A stretch of DNA of 64,000 bases from assembly GCA_025463265.1 (NCBI GenBank), contig JAOBWH010000123.1:1-64000 (forward strand). Direction: 5' to 3'. The DNA comes from Ilumatobacteraceae bacterium (lineage in GTDB: Bacteria > Actinomycetota > Acidimicrobiia > Acidimicrobiales > Iamiaceae). This document shows, piece after piece, positions 1 to 8,488 of the stretch (within the stretch, counting starts at the first letter, position 1; each line of letters begins with the position of its first letter). The notes under the pieces are model-generated. The model saw nothing but the letters and a program-made list of their open reading frames with translations. It was not told where the DNA came from and did no database searches. A program made the translations under genes and the position numbers.

Positions 1-2
1 TG

Positions 3-443
3 GCCGAACTGGACCGCAAGCTGTACTCGACCTCGCTGCCGGCGTTCGCCTCGTGGTGGCGCGGCGAGCAGGCGGCGGCGAACAAGGTGAGCAGGGCCAC
101 CATCGACCGGTGGCTGGCCACCTCGCCGGGCCGACTCGACTCGGCGGCCGCTCGAGGTCGGGCGTGGGATGTGAGCACCGACCTGTGCTCGTTCGCCCCC
201 AACACCGGCCCGGTGTTCGACTTCCGGGTGCCGTGCATCCGCCACGACTTCGCCTGGCGCAACCTGCGCCGCCTCCAGGCGAGCCGAGGGGGATCGATCA
301 ACACGCAGGCCCGACGCCTGCGATCGAGCCGCCAGTTCCTGCGGGACATGGACACCACCTGCGCCGCTCGCCATCCGCTGCAGCGCACGTCGTGCCGGGC
401 GGTGGCCCGGGCCTACTTCACCGCGGTCTCCGCCGTGTCGTGA
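3..443 (+). CDS. Phospholipase A2 family protein, 5' end outside window
   Basis: The reading frame is open from the window edge, so 146 residues of the C-terminal part are visible and the start is missing. A stretch of the form CSFAPNTG...FDF...PCIRHDFAWRN matches the prokaryotic phospholipase A2 family: adjacent His-Asp at visible residues 81-82 is the catalytic dyad and Ca-binding region, and the paired cysteines around it suit a disulfide-stabilised exported enzyme. The family hydrolyses the sn-2 acyl ester of phospholipids and is normally secreted; the signal peptide would lie outside the window. An internal GTG at 87 is not a likely start, because the homologous sequence continues upstream of it. 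Confidence 0.75.
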   Translation, partial: AELDRKLYSTSLPAFASWWRGEQAAANKVSRATIDRWLATSPGRLDSAAARGRAWDVSTDLCSFAPNTGPVFDFRVPCIRHDFAWRNLRRLQASRGGSINTQARRLRSSRQFLRDMDTTCAARHPLQRTSCRAVARAYFTAVSAVS

Positions 444-496
444 CCGGTCGCGGCGGTCGTGACCCGTCGCCACCTCACCTCGGTATCGTCGGAGCC

Positions 497-694
497 ATGA
501 CCTCGAGCGACTGGTACTGGTGCCTCACCCACGGCCGGGCCGAGGAGGCCGCACTCCGCGACGACCCGGACAACGCCCTCGGCCCCTACCCCTCCGAGCA
601 GGCCGCCGCTGATTGGCGCCGCCTCAACGAGGAGCGGGCGCTCAAGTGGAAGGTCGAGGACGAGGCGTGGTCGGGCGAGGACGCCGACTCCTAG
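497..694 (+). CDS. Small conserved hypothetical protein (65 aa)
   Basis: A 65-residue acidic protein beginning MTSSDWYWCLTHGRAEE and containing a G-P-Y-P-(S/T)-x-x-x-A segment. Small actinobacterial proteins with a WYWCL.HG..E opening and a LGPYP..EA core are common, but I know of no function. The ATG at 497 is preferred over longer in-frame extensions because the family signature starts here. Its TAG stop at 692-694 directly abuts the next ATG at 695, so it is probably co-transcribed and translationally coupled with the downstream glycosylase. Confidence 0.65.
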   Translation: MTSSDWYWCLTHGRAEEAALRDDPDNALGPYPSEQAAADWRRLNEERALKWKVEDEAWSGEDADS

Positions 695-1534
695 ATGCCT
701 GAGGGCGACACCCTCCACCGGACCGCCAACCGGCTGCGGCCGGCGCTGACCGGCAAGACCCTGACCCGGTTCGAGGCGCCGCGCCTCCTCGGCGACCGCC
801 CCGTGCCGGGGGCGGTGATCACCGACGTGGAGGCGGTGGGCAAGCACCTGCTGATCCACTTCGACGGTGGCCTGACGCTACGGACCCACCTGGGCATGCC
901 GGGGTCGTGGCACCTCTACGAGGACGGTCAGCGCTGGCGCAAGCCTCGTCACCTCCTCCGGGCGCTCGTGGCGGTGCCCGGTTGGGAGGCCGTGTGCTTC
1001 TCGGCCCCGACGGTCCAGACCTACCGGCGGGATCATCCGGGCGGCGCGCTCGGCACCGACCTGGACCCGGTGGGCCACCTCGGACCCGACCTGTGCACGC
1101 CCGACCCCGATCTCGACGAGGCCCTGCGCCGCTACGCCGAGCAGGTGGATCCGGCCACCGAGATCGCGGTCGCCCTGCTCGACCAGCGCCTGGCCTCGGG
1201 CATCGGGAACGTCTACAAGTCCGAGGTGCTGCACCGGTGCCGGGTCGATCCGTTCGCTCCGGTGGGGTCGGTCCCGGTGGAGGTCCGGCGCCAGCTCCTC
1301 TCGGCGTCGAACCGCCTCCTGCTGCACAACCTCACCACCACCCGGCGGACCACGGTGTCGGGGCCGGCGGGCTCGGTCGCGGTGTACGGGAGGGAGCGCC
1401 AGCCCTGCCGGGTGTGCGGGACGCCGATCCGGATGGTGCACCACGGCGAGCAGAACCGCAGCACCTACTGGTGCCCGCGCTGCCAGCCGCCGGGCGCCGT
1501 GGGCCGGGTGTCGTCGCCCGAGCGAAGCGCGTAG
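695..1534 (+). CDS. DNA glycosylase/AP lyase, Fpg/Nei family (Nei-like)
   Basis: 279 residues, the usual family length. The N-terminus PEGDTLH is typical of actinobacterial Nei2/endonuclease VIII-like enzymes; Pro2 is the Schiff-base nucleophile and Glu3 the general acid after Met removal. A helix-two-turn-helix region follows (LLDQRLASGIGNVYKSEVL), and the protein ends in a zinc finger with two CxxC pairs about 18 residues apart (CRVC...CPRC, about residues 238-263). It should excise oxidised bases and nick the strand in base-excision repair. Its start codon abuts the stop of the 65-residue gene. A second, MPELPE-type paralogue lies at 54836-55669. Confidence 0.88.
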   Translation: MPEGDTLHRTANRLRPALTGKTLTRFEAPRLLGDRPVPGAVITDVEAVGKHLLIHFDGGLTLRTHLGMPGSWHLYEDGQRWRKPRHLLRALVAVPGWEAVCFSAPTVQTYRRDHPGGALGTDLDPVGHLGPDLCTPDPDLDEALRRYAEQVDPATEIAVALLDQRLASGIGNVYKSEVLHRCRVDPFAPVGSVPVEVRRQLLSASNRLLLHNLTTTRRTTVSGPAGSVAVYGRERQPCRVCGTPIRMVHHGEQNRSTYWCPRCQPPGAVGRVSSPERSA

Positions 1535-1560
1535 GTCCACCCTCCGGCGCCGGCGCTCAC

Positions 1561-2079
1561 CTACGGGTTCGAGCGGGGTCCGGCGGCCTCGGGGAGCACC
1601 CAGGCTGCAGCGTGGGCGTGGCCCTCGCGGACGGCGGTGGCGCTCACGTGGAGGTGGGCCTCCTCGAGGTCGAGCAGCTCGACGCCCTCGGGCCGGTCGG
1701 CGCCTCGGGGTGCGACGAGGACGAGGGGGAGCGCGGCGATGGCGGCGTCGCGGGCGTCGGCATCGATGTACCAGGCGGGGTCGTTCACCTGCCGCCACTT
1801 GTCGGCGCCCATGACCACCGCGTCGTAGGAGCGGGCGATGTCGGCGATGAGCCGGGCATCGGTCACCACCACGCCCAGCCACGGGCGGGTGGCGGCGACC
1901 GCCTCGAGGACGGCGACCCGGTCGGCGAGCGTCGGCACGTCGAGGCCCTCCTTGCCGAGCGCGACCCGGCTGACCACGAGGTCGAGCCGGTCGAGCCCGG
2001 CTGCTCGCACCGCTGCCTCGGCGACGGCGAGGTGGGCGACCGTCGGCGGGTTGAACGAGCCGGGGTAGCAGCCGATCAT
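1561..2079 (-). CDS. Nucleotidyltransferase, NadD/cytidylyltransferase-like
   Basis: 172 residues on the minus strand. The N-terminal GSFNPPTVAHL is a HIGH-type nucleotide-binding motif in which the first His is Thr, and the C-terminal SATAVREG resembles the ISSTxIR motif of nicotinate/nicotinamide mononucleotide adenylyltransferases. VMGADKWRQ occupies the place of the adenylyltransferase GxD segment. It is somewhat shorter than a classic NadD (about 190-200 residues), so the substrate is unproven: NaMN or NMN adenylylation is the best guess. The ATG at 2079 is chosen because the family fold begins there; a longer open frame upstream overlaps ndh and has no family similarity. Confidence 0.7.
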   Translation of the reverse strand: MIGCYPGSFNPPTVAHLAVAEAAVRAAGLDRLDLVVSRVALGKEGLDVPTLADRVAVLEAVAATRPWLGVVVTDARLIADIARSYDAVVMGADKWRQVNDPAWYIDADARDAAIAALPLVLVAPRGADRPEGVELLDLEEAHLHVSATAVREGHAHAAAWVLPEAAGPRSNP

Positions 2080-2172
2080 GACCGACGACCCCGCCGGCGG
2101 TGTCGGGTTCGACTGGCGCTCATCGACCCCAGTGTGCCCGGTCGGGCGTGGGCCGGTCGTCCGCTCCAGCTC

Positions 2173-2190
2173 TTGTGAAAAGAAGCACAA
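2173..2190 (+). promoter_or_regulatory. Rex-like operator upstream of ndh
   Basis: TTGTGAAAAGAAGCACAA is an 18-bp near-palindrome. It matches the Rex redox-repressor operator (TTGTGAA-N4-TTCACAA) except for two bases of the right half. It lies 18 bp upstream of the ndh -10 box, covering the likely -35 region. Rex senses the NADH/NAD+ ratio and is known to control respiratory genes, including ndh in several Gram-positive bacteria. No rex gene is in this window. Confidence 0.6.
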
Positions 2191-2208
2191 AGCCCGGCGC
2201 TCCGTCCG

Positions 2209-2214
2209 TAGGCT
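2209..2214 (+). promoter_or_regulatory. -10 box of ndh, probably leaderless
   Basis: TAGGCT followed by 6 nt and then the ATG at 2221. In a standard promoter the transcript would begin at or next to the A of the start codon, and no Shine-Dalgarno sequence is present between the two. Confidence 0.5.
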
Positions 2215-2220
2215 GGGGGC

Positions 2221-3510
2221 ATGGACCGGTTGCACGTGGTGATCGTGGGTGCGGGATTCGGTGGGCTGGCGGCCGCCCGTGAGCTGGCGGACGCACCGGT
2301 CGACGTGACCCTGGTCGACCAGAACAACTTCCACACGTTCCAGCCGCTGCTGTACCAGGTGGCCACCTCGGGACTGGCGAGCGCGGACGTGGCGTACCCG
2401 GTGCGCGGGAGCGCAGCCCGCCAGGAGAACCTGGCGTTCCGGCAGGCGACGGTCATCGGCGCCGACCTCGATGCCCGGGTGCTGCACCTGCAGCACCCCG
2501 AGCACGAGGTCGAGGACCTGACCTACGACCACCTGGTCGTGGCGGCCGGAGCCACGACCAACACGTTCGGCATCCCGGGCGTCGACCACCACGGCTTCCC
2601 CCTGTACAACCTCGCTGATGCCGTGCGGCTGCGGAACCACGTGCTGGAGCGGTTCGAGGCGGCGGACGCGGACCCGAGCCTCATGGACGATGGCGCCCTG
2701 ACGTTCGTCGTGGTGGGCGGTGGACCGACGGGCGTCGAGGTGGCGGGGGCGCTCACCGAGCTGTTCCAGGTGGTCCTCCGCAAGGACTTCCGGCAGCTCG
2801 ACGTGGACCGGGCGCGGGTCGTGCTGGTGGAGATGCAGGACCAGCTGCTCGGGCCGTTCAGCCCGGTGTCTCAGGCGCACGCCCGCGAGGCCCTCACGCA
2901 GCGCGGCGTCGAGGTGCGCACGGGCGTCCAGGTCGCCCGGGTGCGCGCCAACCGCGTCACCCTCGCCGATGGCGAGGAGCTGGCGGCGCACACCCTCGTG
3001 TGGGCCGCGGGGGTGAAGGCCAACCCGATCGGTGCCGCCCTGGGCCTTCGCACGGGCCGGGCGGGCCGCATCGAGGTGGGCCCCGATCTGGCGGTCAGCG
3101 ACCACCCCGGCGTCTGGGCGATCGGTGATGTGGCCGCCATCGTCGATGGCCGAGGCCGAGACGGCACCCTCCTGCCGCAGCTCGCTCCGGTGGCGATCCA
3201 GTCGGGTCGCCACGTCGCCCGCCAGATCTGCTGCGTCGCCGCTGGCCAGGCCCCGCCGCGGTCGCCGTTCCGCTACCGCGACAAGGGCACGATGGCGACG
3301 ATCGGCCGGAGCCGGGCCGTGGCCGAGCTGCCGTTCGGGATCAGGCTCCGCGGGTTCCCCGCCTGGCTCGCCTGGCTCGGGCTCCACCTCCTGATGCTCG
3401 CCGGGTTCCGGAACCGGATCTCGGTCTTCGCCAACTGGTTCTGGAACTGGCTCACCTACGACCGAGGCCCTCGCCTCATCTTCCGCTCTCGCCCCCGAGC
3501 CGACGACTGA
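2221..3510 (+). CDS. ndh: Type II NADH dehydrogenase (NDH-2), FAD-dependent
   Basis: 429 residues. An N-terminal FAD dinucleotide fold (VIVGAGFGGLAAARELA, from residue 6), the NDH-2 signature FHTFQPLLYQVATSGL, a second NAD(P)H-binding glycine motif (VVGGGPTGVEVAG, about residue 163) and a C-terminal GVWAIGDVA segment are all present. The last 50 residues are rich in Trp and aromatics (FANWFWNWLTYDRGPRL), as expected of the amphipathic membrane-binding end. The enzyme oxidises NADH and reduces quinone at the inner face of the membrane without pumping protons. The Rex-like site and leaderless -10 box upstream suggest redox control. It converges on the downstream hydrolase with only 3 bp between stops. 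Confidence 0.93.
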   Translation: MDRLHVVIVGAGFGGLAAARELADAPVDVTLVDQNNFHTFQPLLYQVATSGLASADVAYPVRGSAARQENLAFRQATVIGADLDARVLHLQHPEHEVEDLTYDHLVVAAGATTNTFGIPGVDHHGFPLYNLADAVRLRNHVLERFEAADADPSLMDDGALTFVVVGGGPTGVEVAGALTELFQVVLRKDFRQLDVDRARVVLVEMQDQLLGPFSPVSQAHAREALTQRGVEVRTGVQVARVRANRVTLADGEELAAHTLVWAAGVKANPIGAALGLRTGRAGRIEVGPDLAVSDHPGVWAIGDVAAIVDGRGRDGTLLPQLAPVAIQSGRHVARQICCVAAGQAPPRSPFRYRDKGTMATIGRSRAVAELPFGIRLRGFPAWLAWLGLHLLMLAGFRNRISVFANWFWNWLTYDRGPRLIFRSRPRADD

Positions 3511-3513
3511 GCG

Positions 3514-4392
3514 TCAGGGGGTCGCGGTCAGGGCGGTGAGAATGGCGGCCCAGCGGGTGAGGGCGATGAGGTGGCCGTCGCCGGGGAACACGTGGAGGGT
3601 GGCGTCGGGGAGGGCCTCGGCCCACCATTCGCCGAACGCCGGTGGCGCCGTGGTGTCGCGGGACCCGTACCAGAGGCCGACGGGGCCGGTGGCGTCCGCC
3701 CAGTCGACGTCGGGCGGCTCCACCTGCAGCTCCAGGTCGCGGATGATCCCGTCCATGCCCTGGGCGACGGAGTCGGCGACCCCGGCGGCGAGGGCGGCGA
3801 TGGCGCCGGGGATCTCGGCCAGGGCGGCGCGGCGGTCGGGGGTCAGCTGCTCGGCGACGTGCTCGAGCGCCAGGGGGAGGTCGCACGGGTACGGCACGAG
3901 CATCGGCGCCGCCATCTCGGCCAGACCGGCGGGACCGAGCTCGGCGCCCAGCTCGGCCACGAGGTGCCGGCCGCCGTCGGCATCGTCGAGGATCCCCCGG
4001 GTGGCGTACGCCTCGAACGGGACCAGTCCCGCAGCGACCGCCGTGCGCACGACCCGGTCCGGGTGACGGGCACCGATCGCGACGGCGTGGGTGGCGCCCC
4101 CCGACCAGGCGAACGGCCGCCATGCGGCGACGCCGAGGTGATCGGCCAGGGCGATCGCGTCGTCGGCGAACGTGCCGACGGTCCCCGTCGGGTGCGGCGA
4201 CGAGAGGCCGAACCCGGGCCGGTCCACGGCGACGAGGCGCACGCCGACGCCGGCGGCGACCGAGTCGTCCGGGTGCCGGGCCCGCCGTGAATCGGGGGTG
4301 CCGTGCACGTAGAGCACGGGCGTGCCGCCTGGGTCGCCGACGTCGTCGAAGCCCAGGATCCGGCCGTCGGAGCGGGTGAGGGTCTCGGCCAT
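3514..4392 (-). CDS. Alpha/beta hydrolase fold protein
   Basis: About 292 residues. The oxyanion segment YVHGTPDS, a nucleophile elbow AWSGGA with Ser, a YGSRDTTAP acid region and a final FPGDGHL histidine complete a Ser-Asp-His hydrolase triad. The family includes esterases, peptidases and epoxide hydrolases; the substrate cannot be read from sequence. The ATG at 4392 (MAETLTRSDGR) gives a typical N-terminus, but ATGs at 4398 and 4410 or a GTG at 4428 are possible. It diverges from the nnr gene starting at 4454. Confidence 0.75.
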   Translation of the reverse strand: MAETLTRSDGRILGFDDVGDPGGTPVLYVHGTPDSRRARHPDDSVAAGVGVRLVAVDRPGFGLSSPHPTGTVGTFADDAIALADHLGVAAWRPFAWSGGATHAVAIGARHPDRVVRTAVAAGLVPFEAYATRGILDDADGGRHLVAELGAELGPAGLAEMAAPMLVPYPCDLPLALEHVAEQLTPDRRAALAEIPGAIAALAAGVADSVAQGMDGIIRDLELQVEPPDVDWADATGPVGLWYGSRDTTAPPAFGEWWAEALPDATLHVFPGDGHLIALTRWAAILTALTATP

Positions 4393-4453
4393 CGGCATAG
4401 GAAGCGGCATGGTACCGGTGCACACCACCCGTCGGTCCCGGCAGGATGGACCC

Positions 4454-5878
4454 GTGGAGCCGATCGTGACCCCCGACGAGATGGCGGCGACCGACGCTGC
4501 GGCGCCGGACCCGGTCGACGAACTGATCGAGCGGGCGGGGGCCGCGGTGGCGCGCTCGGCGCTCCGGCTGCTCGGTGGCGCCTACGGCCGCCGCGTGGTC
4601 GTGGTCGCAGGCAAGGGCAACAACGGCGCCGACGGCCGGGCCGCCGCACGGCGCCTCGAGCAGCGAGGGATCCGCTGCACCGTGATCGACGCGGCGGCCG
4701 CTCCCGCGGTGCTGCCGGCCGCCGACCTGGTGATCGATGCGGCGTACGGCACCGGCTTCCGTGGCACCTACGAGGCGCCATCGCCCGGGCGGCGGGGTGC
4801 GCCCGTGCTCGCCGTCGACATCCCGTCCGGGGTCGACGGGCTCACCGGTGTCGCCGCCGGGCGTCCGCTCCGCGCCACCCGCACGATCACGTTCGCCGCG
4901 TGGAAGCCCGGGCTCCTCCTGGCCGACGGCGCCGACCTGGCCGGCGAGGTGGAGCTGGCCGACATCGGGCTCGACGCGTCGGCCGCCCGTTCCTGGCGGG
5001 TCACCGCCGCCGACGTCGCCGGCTGGCTGCCCGATCCCGAGCGGGACACCCACAAGTGGAGGGCGGCGGCGTGGCTCATCGCCGGCTCGCCGGGCATGAC
5101 GGGCGCCGCCCGCCTCGCGGCCGCCAGCGCGATGCGCAGCGGCGCCGGCTACCTGCGCATCTCGACGCCCGGAGCGGGAACCGAGGTCGACGCCCCGATC
5201 GAGGCGGTCGTGAGCCCGCTCGAGGGCGACGGCCACGCCGGCGGCCCCGACGGAGGATGGGCGGCGACGGTGCTCGACGGCCTGGACCGGTTCCGGGCGA
5301 TCGCAGTCGGTCCGGGCCTGGGCACCGACGAGCCCACCGCGGACCAGGTCCGCTCGCTGGTCGTGGGCTCGACGATCCCGACCGTGGTCGACGGCGACGG
5401 CCTGCGGGCTCTGGGAGCAGCGGCCGCATCGGTCATCCGCAGCCGCCCTGCCGGCGCAGCACCGGTCGTGCTCACCCCGCACGACGGCGAGTTCGCCGCC
5501 CTCGACGGCGCCGCTCCCGAGGCGGACCGCTTCGCCGCCGTCCGGGGTCTGGCCCGGGCCACCGGCGCCGTGGTGCTCCTGAAGGGTCCCACCACGCTGG
5601 TCGCCGCCGCTGACGGCCCGATCCTCGCGGTCGACCAGGGCGACGCCCGTCTCGCCACGGCCGGCAGCGGCGACGTCTTGACCGGCCTCATCCTGGGTCT
5701 GGTGGCCTCGGGGGTGGCCCCGTTGCAGGCGGCGGCCGCCGGTGCCTTCCTGCACGGACGGGCCGGGGACCTAGCCTGGCGCCGCGGCTTGGTGGCCGGC
5801 GACCTCGTCGACCACCTCCCGGCCGCGTTCGCCGAAGTCGCCGGAGGCTCGATTGCCACGCACCACGCCCGTCTCTGA
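4454..5878 (+). CDS. nnr: Bifunctional NAD(P)HX epimerase / NAD(P)HX dehydratase
   Basis: 474 residues from a GTG start. The N-terminal half (about 1-190) has the YjeF_N epimerase core VVVVAGKGNNGADGRAAARRL, and the C-terminal half (about 195-474) has the carbohydrate-kinase-like dehydratase core with AGSPGMTGAARLA and the nucleotide-binding AGSGDVLTGLI. The two activities repair hydrated NADH and NADPH: one interconverts R and S epimers, the other restores the cofactor at the expense of ATP or ADP. The fusion is the usual bacterial arrangement. The gene opens the nnr - CBS - alr - hydrolase - tsa block; its end overlaps the following TTG start by 26 nt. Confidence 0.9.
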   Translation: MEPIVTPDEMAATDAAAPDPVDELIERAGAAVARSALRLLGGAYGRRVVVVAGKGNNGADGRAAARRLEQRGIRCTVIDAAAAPAVLPAADLVIDAAYGTGFRGTYEAPSPGRRGAPVLAVDIPSGVDGLTGVAAGRPLRATRTITFAAWKPGLLLADGADLAGEVELADIGLDASAARSWRVTAADVAGWLPDPERDTHKWRAAAWLIAGSPGMTGAARLAAASAMRSGAGYLRISTPGAGTEVDAPIEAVVSPLEGDGHAGGPDGGWAATVLDGLDRFRAIAVGPGLGTDEPTADQVRSLVVGSTIPTVVDGDGLRALGAAAASVIRSRPAGAAPVVLTPHDGEFAALDGAAPEADRFAAVRGLARATGAVVLLKGPTTLVAAADGPILAVDQGDARLATAGSGDVLTGLILGLVASGVAPLQAAAAGAFLHGRAGDLAWRRGLVAGDLVDHLPAAFAEVAGGSIATHHARL

Positions 5879-6338
5879 AGTCATGACCACGGACGTCTTG
5901 TCGTTCGCGCCCGACGACAACGTGGGCGACGCCATGGCCCGGCTCGTCGAGCGGAGCATCGACGGTGCCCCGGTGGTCGACGCCGGGAACCAGGTGGTCG
6001 GCATCATCTCCACCGGCGACCTCATCGTCCAGGAGACCGAGCTCCACGTCCCGACCATCATCTCGCTGTTCGGCGCCACGCTCGAGCTGCCCAGCGCCCA
6101 CAAGCACTTCGAGGACGACCTCCGCAAGACGCTCGGCGCCACGGTCGCCGATGTCATGCAGGCCGAGCCGGTGACCGTGGGACCCGACGAGACGATCGAG
6201 GCCGCCGCCACCAAGCTGCACGACCACAGCGTGTCGCGGCTCCCCGTGGTCGGCCCCGGCGGGCTGGTCGGCATCATCTCCCGCGTCGACGTGCTCCGCG
6301 AGATCATCCGCGACGAAGAGCCGCCGGCCGACGCCTAG
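5853..6338 (+). CDS. CBS-domain pair protein
   Basis: 161 residues made almost entirely of two CBS motifs (VSEVMTTDVLSFAPDDN...VVGIISTGDL and VADVMQAEPVTVGPDET...LVGIISRVDVL). Paired CBS domains form a Bateman module that binds adenosyl ligands such as AMP, ATP or SAM and usually regulates a partner. No attached catalytic domain is present. The start is TTG at 5853, chosen because a GGAGG ribosome-binding site at 5843-5847 precedes it and the first CBS strand begins within ten residues; the 26-nt overlap with nnr suggests translational coupling. Confidence 0.8.
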   Translation: MPRTTPVSEVMTTDVLSFAPDDNVGDAMARLVERSIDGAPVVDAGNQVVGIISTGDLIVQETELHVPTIISLFGATLELPSAHKHFEDDLRKTLGATVADVMQAEPVTVGPDETIEAAATKLHDHSVSRLPVVGPGGLVGIISRVDVLREIIRDEEPPADA

Positions 6339-6349
6339 GCCGCCCCTTC

Positions 6350-7480
6350 GTGCGTCCCGTCTGGGCCGAGGTCGACCTCGGCGCGATCTCTGCGAACACC
6401 GCCGCCCTGCGCTCGGCGGTGGCACCGGCTGCGCTGTGCGCGGTCGTGAAGGCCGACGGCTACGGCCACGGGGCCGTGGCTTCGGCCTGGGCCGCCCTGG
6501 CCGGCGGCGCCGACGTGCTGGCGGTCGCCCTCGTCGCCGAGGGCGTCGAGCTGCGCGACGCCGGCATCGACACCGTGGTGATGGTGCTGTCGCAAGCCTC
6601 GGCCGACGAGATCGGCACCCTGGTCGACGCCGACCTCGACGCCACCGTCTACACGCCGTCGGGCGTGCAGGGCCTGGCCGATGCCGCGCGCCGCGCCGGT
6701 CGGACCGCCCAGCGCCCCGTGCGCGTCCACCTCAAGGTGGACACCGGCATGCACCGGGTCGGGGTCCAGCCCGCCGATGCCGTCGCCCTCGCCCGCACGG
6801 TCGCCGACGAGCCGGCGCTCGAGCTGCGCTCGGTGTTCACCCACTGCGCGGTGGCCGACGAGCCCGGCAACCCGTTCACGGCCGTCCAGCTCGAACGGTT
6901 CGACGCCGTCCTGGCCGCCATCGCGGCGGCCGGGATCGAGGTCGCCTGCACCCACGCGGCCAACACCGCGGCGGCGATCGACCACCCGGGGGCCCGCCGG
7001 GACCTGGTGCGCTGCGGCATCGGCATCTACGGCATCGCCCCCGCACCGGCCCTCGAGGGCCGGGTGCCGCTGACCCCCGCCCTGTCGTTGCACGCCCGCG
7101 TGTCCCACGTGAAGCGGGTGGCGGCCGGGGAGGGGATCTCCTACGGCCTGCGCTACCGGCCGGAGGTGGAGACCACCATCGCCACCGTCCCCCTCGGCTA
7201 CGCCGACGGCCTGCCCCGCCGCCTCAGCAGCCAGGGCGGCACGGTGCTGATCGGCGGCGTGCACCGTCCCATCGCCGGGTCCGTGACCATGGACCAGATC
7301 CTGGTCGACTGCGGCGACGACCCGGTGGAGGTGGGCGACGAGGTCGTCCTCATCGGTCGGCAGGGCGCCGAGACCATCGGTGCCGGGGACTGGGCGGAAC
7401 GCCTCGACACCATCGCCTACGAGGTCATGTGCGGCATCAGCCCGCGCGTCCCGCGCCGCTACCTGGAGGTCCCGTCGTGA
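6350..7480 (+). CDS. alr: Alanine racemase
   Basis: 376 residues from GTG, the usual length. PLP-binding Lys34 sits in AVVKADGYGHG, and the second catalytic base, Tyr265, in GISYGLRYRP. The TIM-barrel N-domain and beta C-domain order is intact, and the substrate-binding GSVTMDQI segment is present near residue 306. The enzyme makes D-alanine from L-alanine for peptidoglycan in the cytoplasm. It lies 11 bp after the CBS gene and shares a GTGA overlap with the next gene, so it is in an operon. The position upstream of tsaE-tsaB-rimI-tsaD-groES matches mycobacteria. Confidence 0.95.
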   Translation: MRPVWAEVDLGAISANTAALRSAVAPAALCAVVKADGYGHGAVASAWAALAGGADVLAVALVAEGVELRDAGIDTVVMVLSQASADEIGTLVDADLDATVYTPSGVQGLADAARRAGRTAQRPVRVHLKVDTGMHRVGVQPADAVALARTVADEPALELRSVFTHCAVADEPGNPFTAVQLERFDAVLAAIAAAGIEVACTHAANTAAAIDHPGARRDLVRCGIGIYGIAPAPALEGRVPLTPALSLHARVSHVKRVAAGEGISYGLRYRPEVETTIATVPLGYADGLPRRLSSQGGTVLIGGVHRPIAGSVTMDQILVDCGDDPVEVGDEVVLIGRQGAETIGAGDWAERLDTIAYEVMCGISPRVPRRYLEVPS

Positions 7481-8481
7481 AGCACCCCAAGCTCGTCCTG
7501 CTCGGCGCCACCGCGCTCGGCGTCGGCGCCGCAGCGGTGGGCGCCTACCGGTCTACGCACCCGAAGGGCGCGACCGGGTCCCTCTCCGTGGACCCGGGCC
7601 GAGCTCGCCGGCCGCTGGCCGATGACCTGTTCGACCTCCCGGGCGATGTCATCGACCACGAGATCCCGACGCCCGACGGCGGGAGCGTGCACGTCATCGA
7701 GAAGGGCGAGGGCCGGCCCCTCGTGCTGCTCCACGGCATCACCCTGCGCGCCGACGTGTGGGCGCCGCAGTTCCACCAGCTGACCGACCGCTACCGGGTC
7801 ATCGCCGTCGACCTCCGCGGCCACGGCACGTCCCGTGCGGGCAGCACCGGCTTCGGGATCCCTCGCCTGGCCGACGACCTCGCCACCGTGCTCACCGAGC
7901 TGGACCTCCACCACGCCGTGATCGTCGGCCACTCGATGGGCGGCATGACCGCCATGCAGTTCTGCGGCGACCATCCCGATGTCCTGGCGGAGCGCGTCGA
8001 CGGCCTGGTCTTCGTTGCCACCCGCGCCCACCAGGTGCTCCCGCCCTACGTCGACCGGGGTGCCCGCCGGCTCGTCGCCCAGGGCCAGTCGCTCGTCGAC
8101 GGTGGCCGGGCGCTGCCATCTCGGGCCACGGTCACCACCCGCGCCGCACGCCTGGCGTTCGGCGATCGGCCGTCGAAGCGTGCGGTCCAGATCGTGGCCG
8201 AGATGGGCCAGGCCATGACGCCCGAGTCGCTGGTCCCGTCGCTGAGCGGACTCATCGAGCACGACGCACGCGAGGCGCTCAAGGCCACCCGCACCCCGTC
8301 GCTCGTGATCGTCGGCACCCGGGACCTGCTGACCCCCGTCCCGTCGGCGAGCCACCTCGCCCACCTGCTTCCCGATGCGGAGCTGGTGGTGCTGCCGAAG
8401 GCCGGGCACCAGCTGATGCAGGAGCGCCCCGACGAGCTGGCCGAGCTGCTCGACGGCTTCGTCGCCCGCATCGAGGCCTGA
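7477..8481 (+). CDS. Alpha/beta hydrolase, N-terminally anchored
   Basis: 334 residues from a GTG that overlaps the alr stop by 4 bp (GTGA). The first 25 residues (HPKLVLLGATALGVGAAAVGAY) form a hydrophobic segment preceded by a Lys, so the protein is probably a membrane-anchored or exported enzyme. The hydrolase fold follows: LLHGITLRADVW oxyanion region, nucleophile elbow GHSMGG with Ser, an acid in VGTRDLLTP and a catalytic His in AGHQLM. A gene of this type between alr and tsaE is common in actinobacteria, though the natural ester substrate is unknown. Confidence 0.85.
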   Translation: MKHPKLVLLGATALGVGAAAVGAYRSTHPKGATGSLSVDPGRARRPLADDLFDLPGDVIDHEIPTPDGGSVHVIEKGEGRPLVLLHGITLRADVWAPQFHQLTDRYRVIAVDLRGHGTSRAGSTGFGIPRLADDLATVLTELDLHHAVIVGHSMGGMTAMQFCGDHPDVLAERVDGLVFVATRAHQVLPPYVDRGARRLVAQGQSLVDGGRALPSRATVTTRAARLAFGDRPSKRAVQIVAEMGQAMTPESLVPSLSGLIEHDAREALKATRTPSLVIVGTRDLLTPVPSASHLAHLLPDAELVVLPKAGHQLMQERPDELAELLDGFVARIEA

Positions 8482-8488
8482 CTCCACC

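Noticed and set aside
4446..4469. Seven-codon ATG frame overlapping the nnr start
   Set aside because: No promoter box at the leaderless distance and no stop-start overlap. The GTG at 4454 lies inside it out of frame, so it is probably chance.
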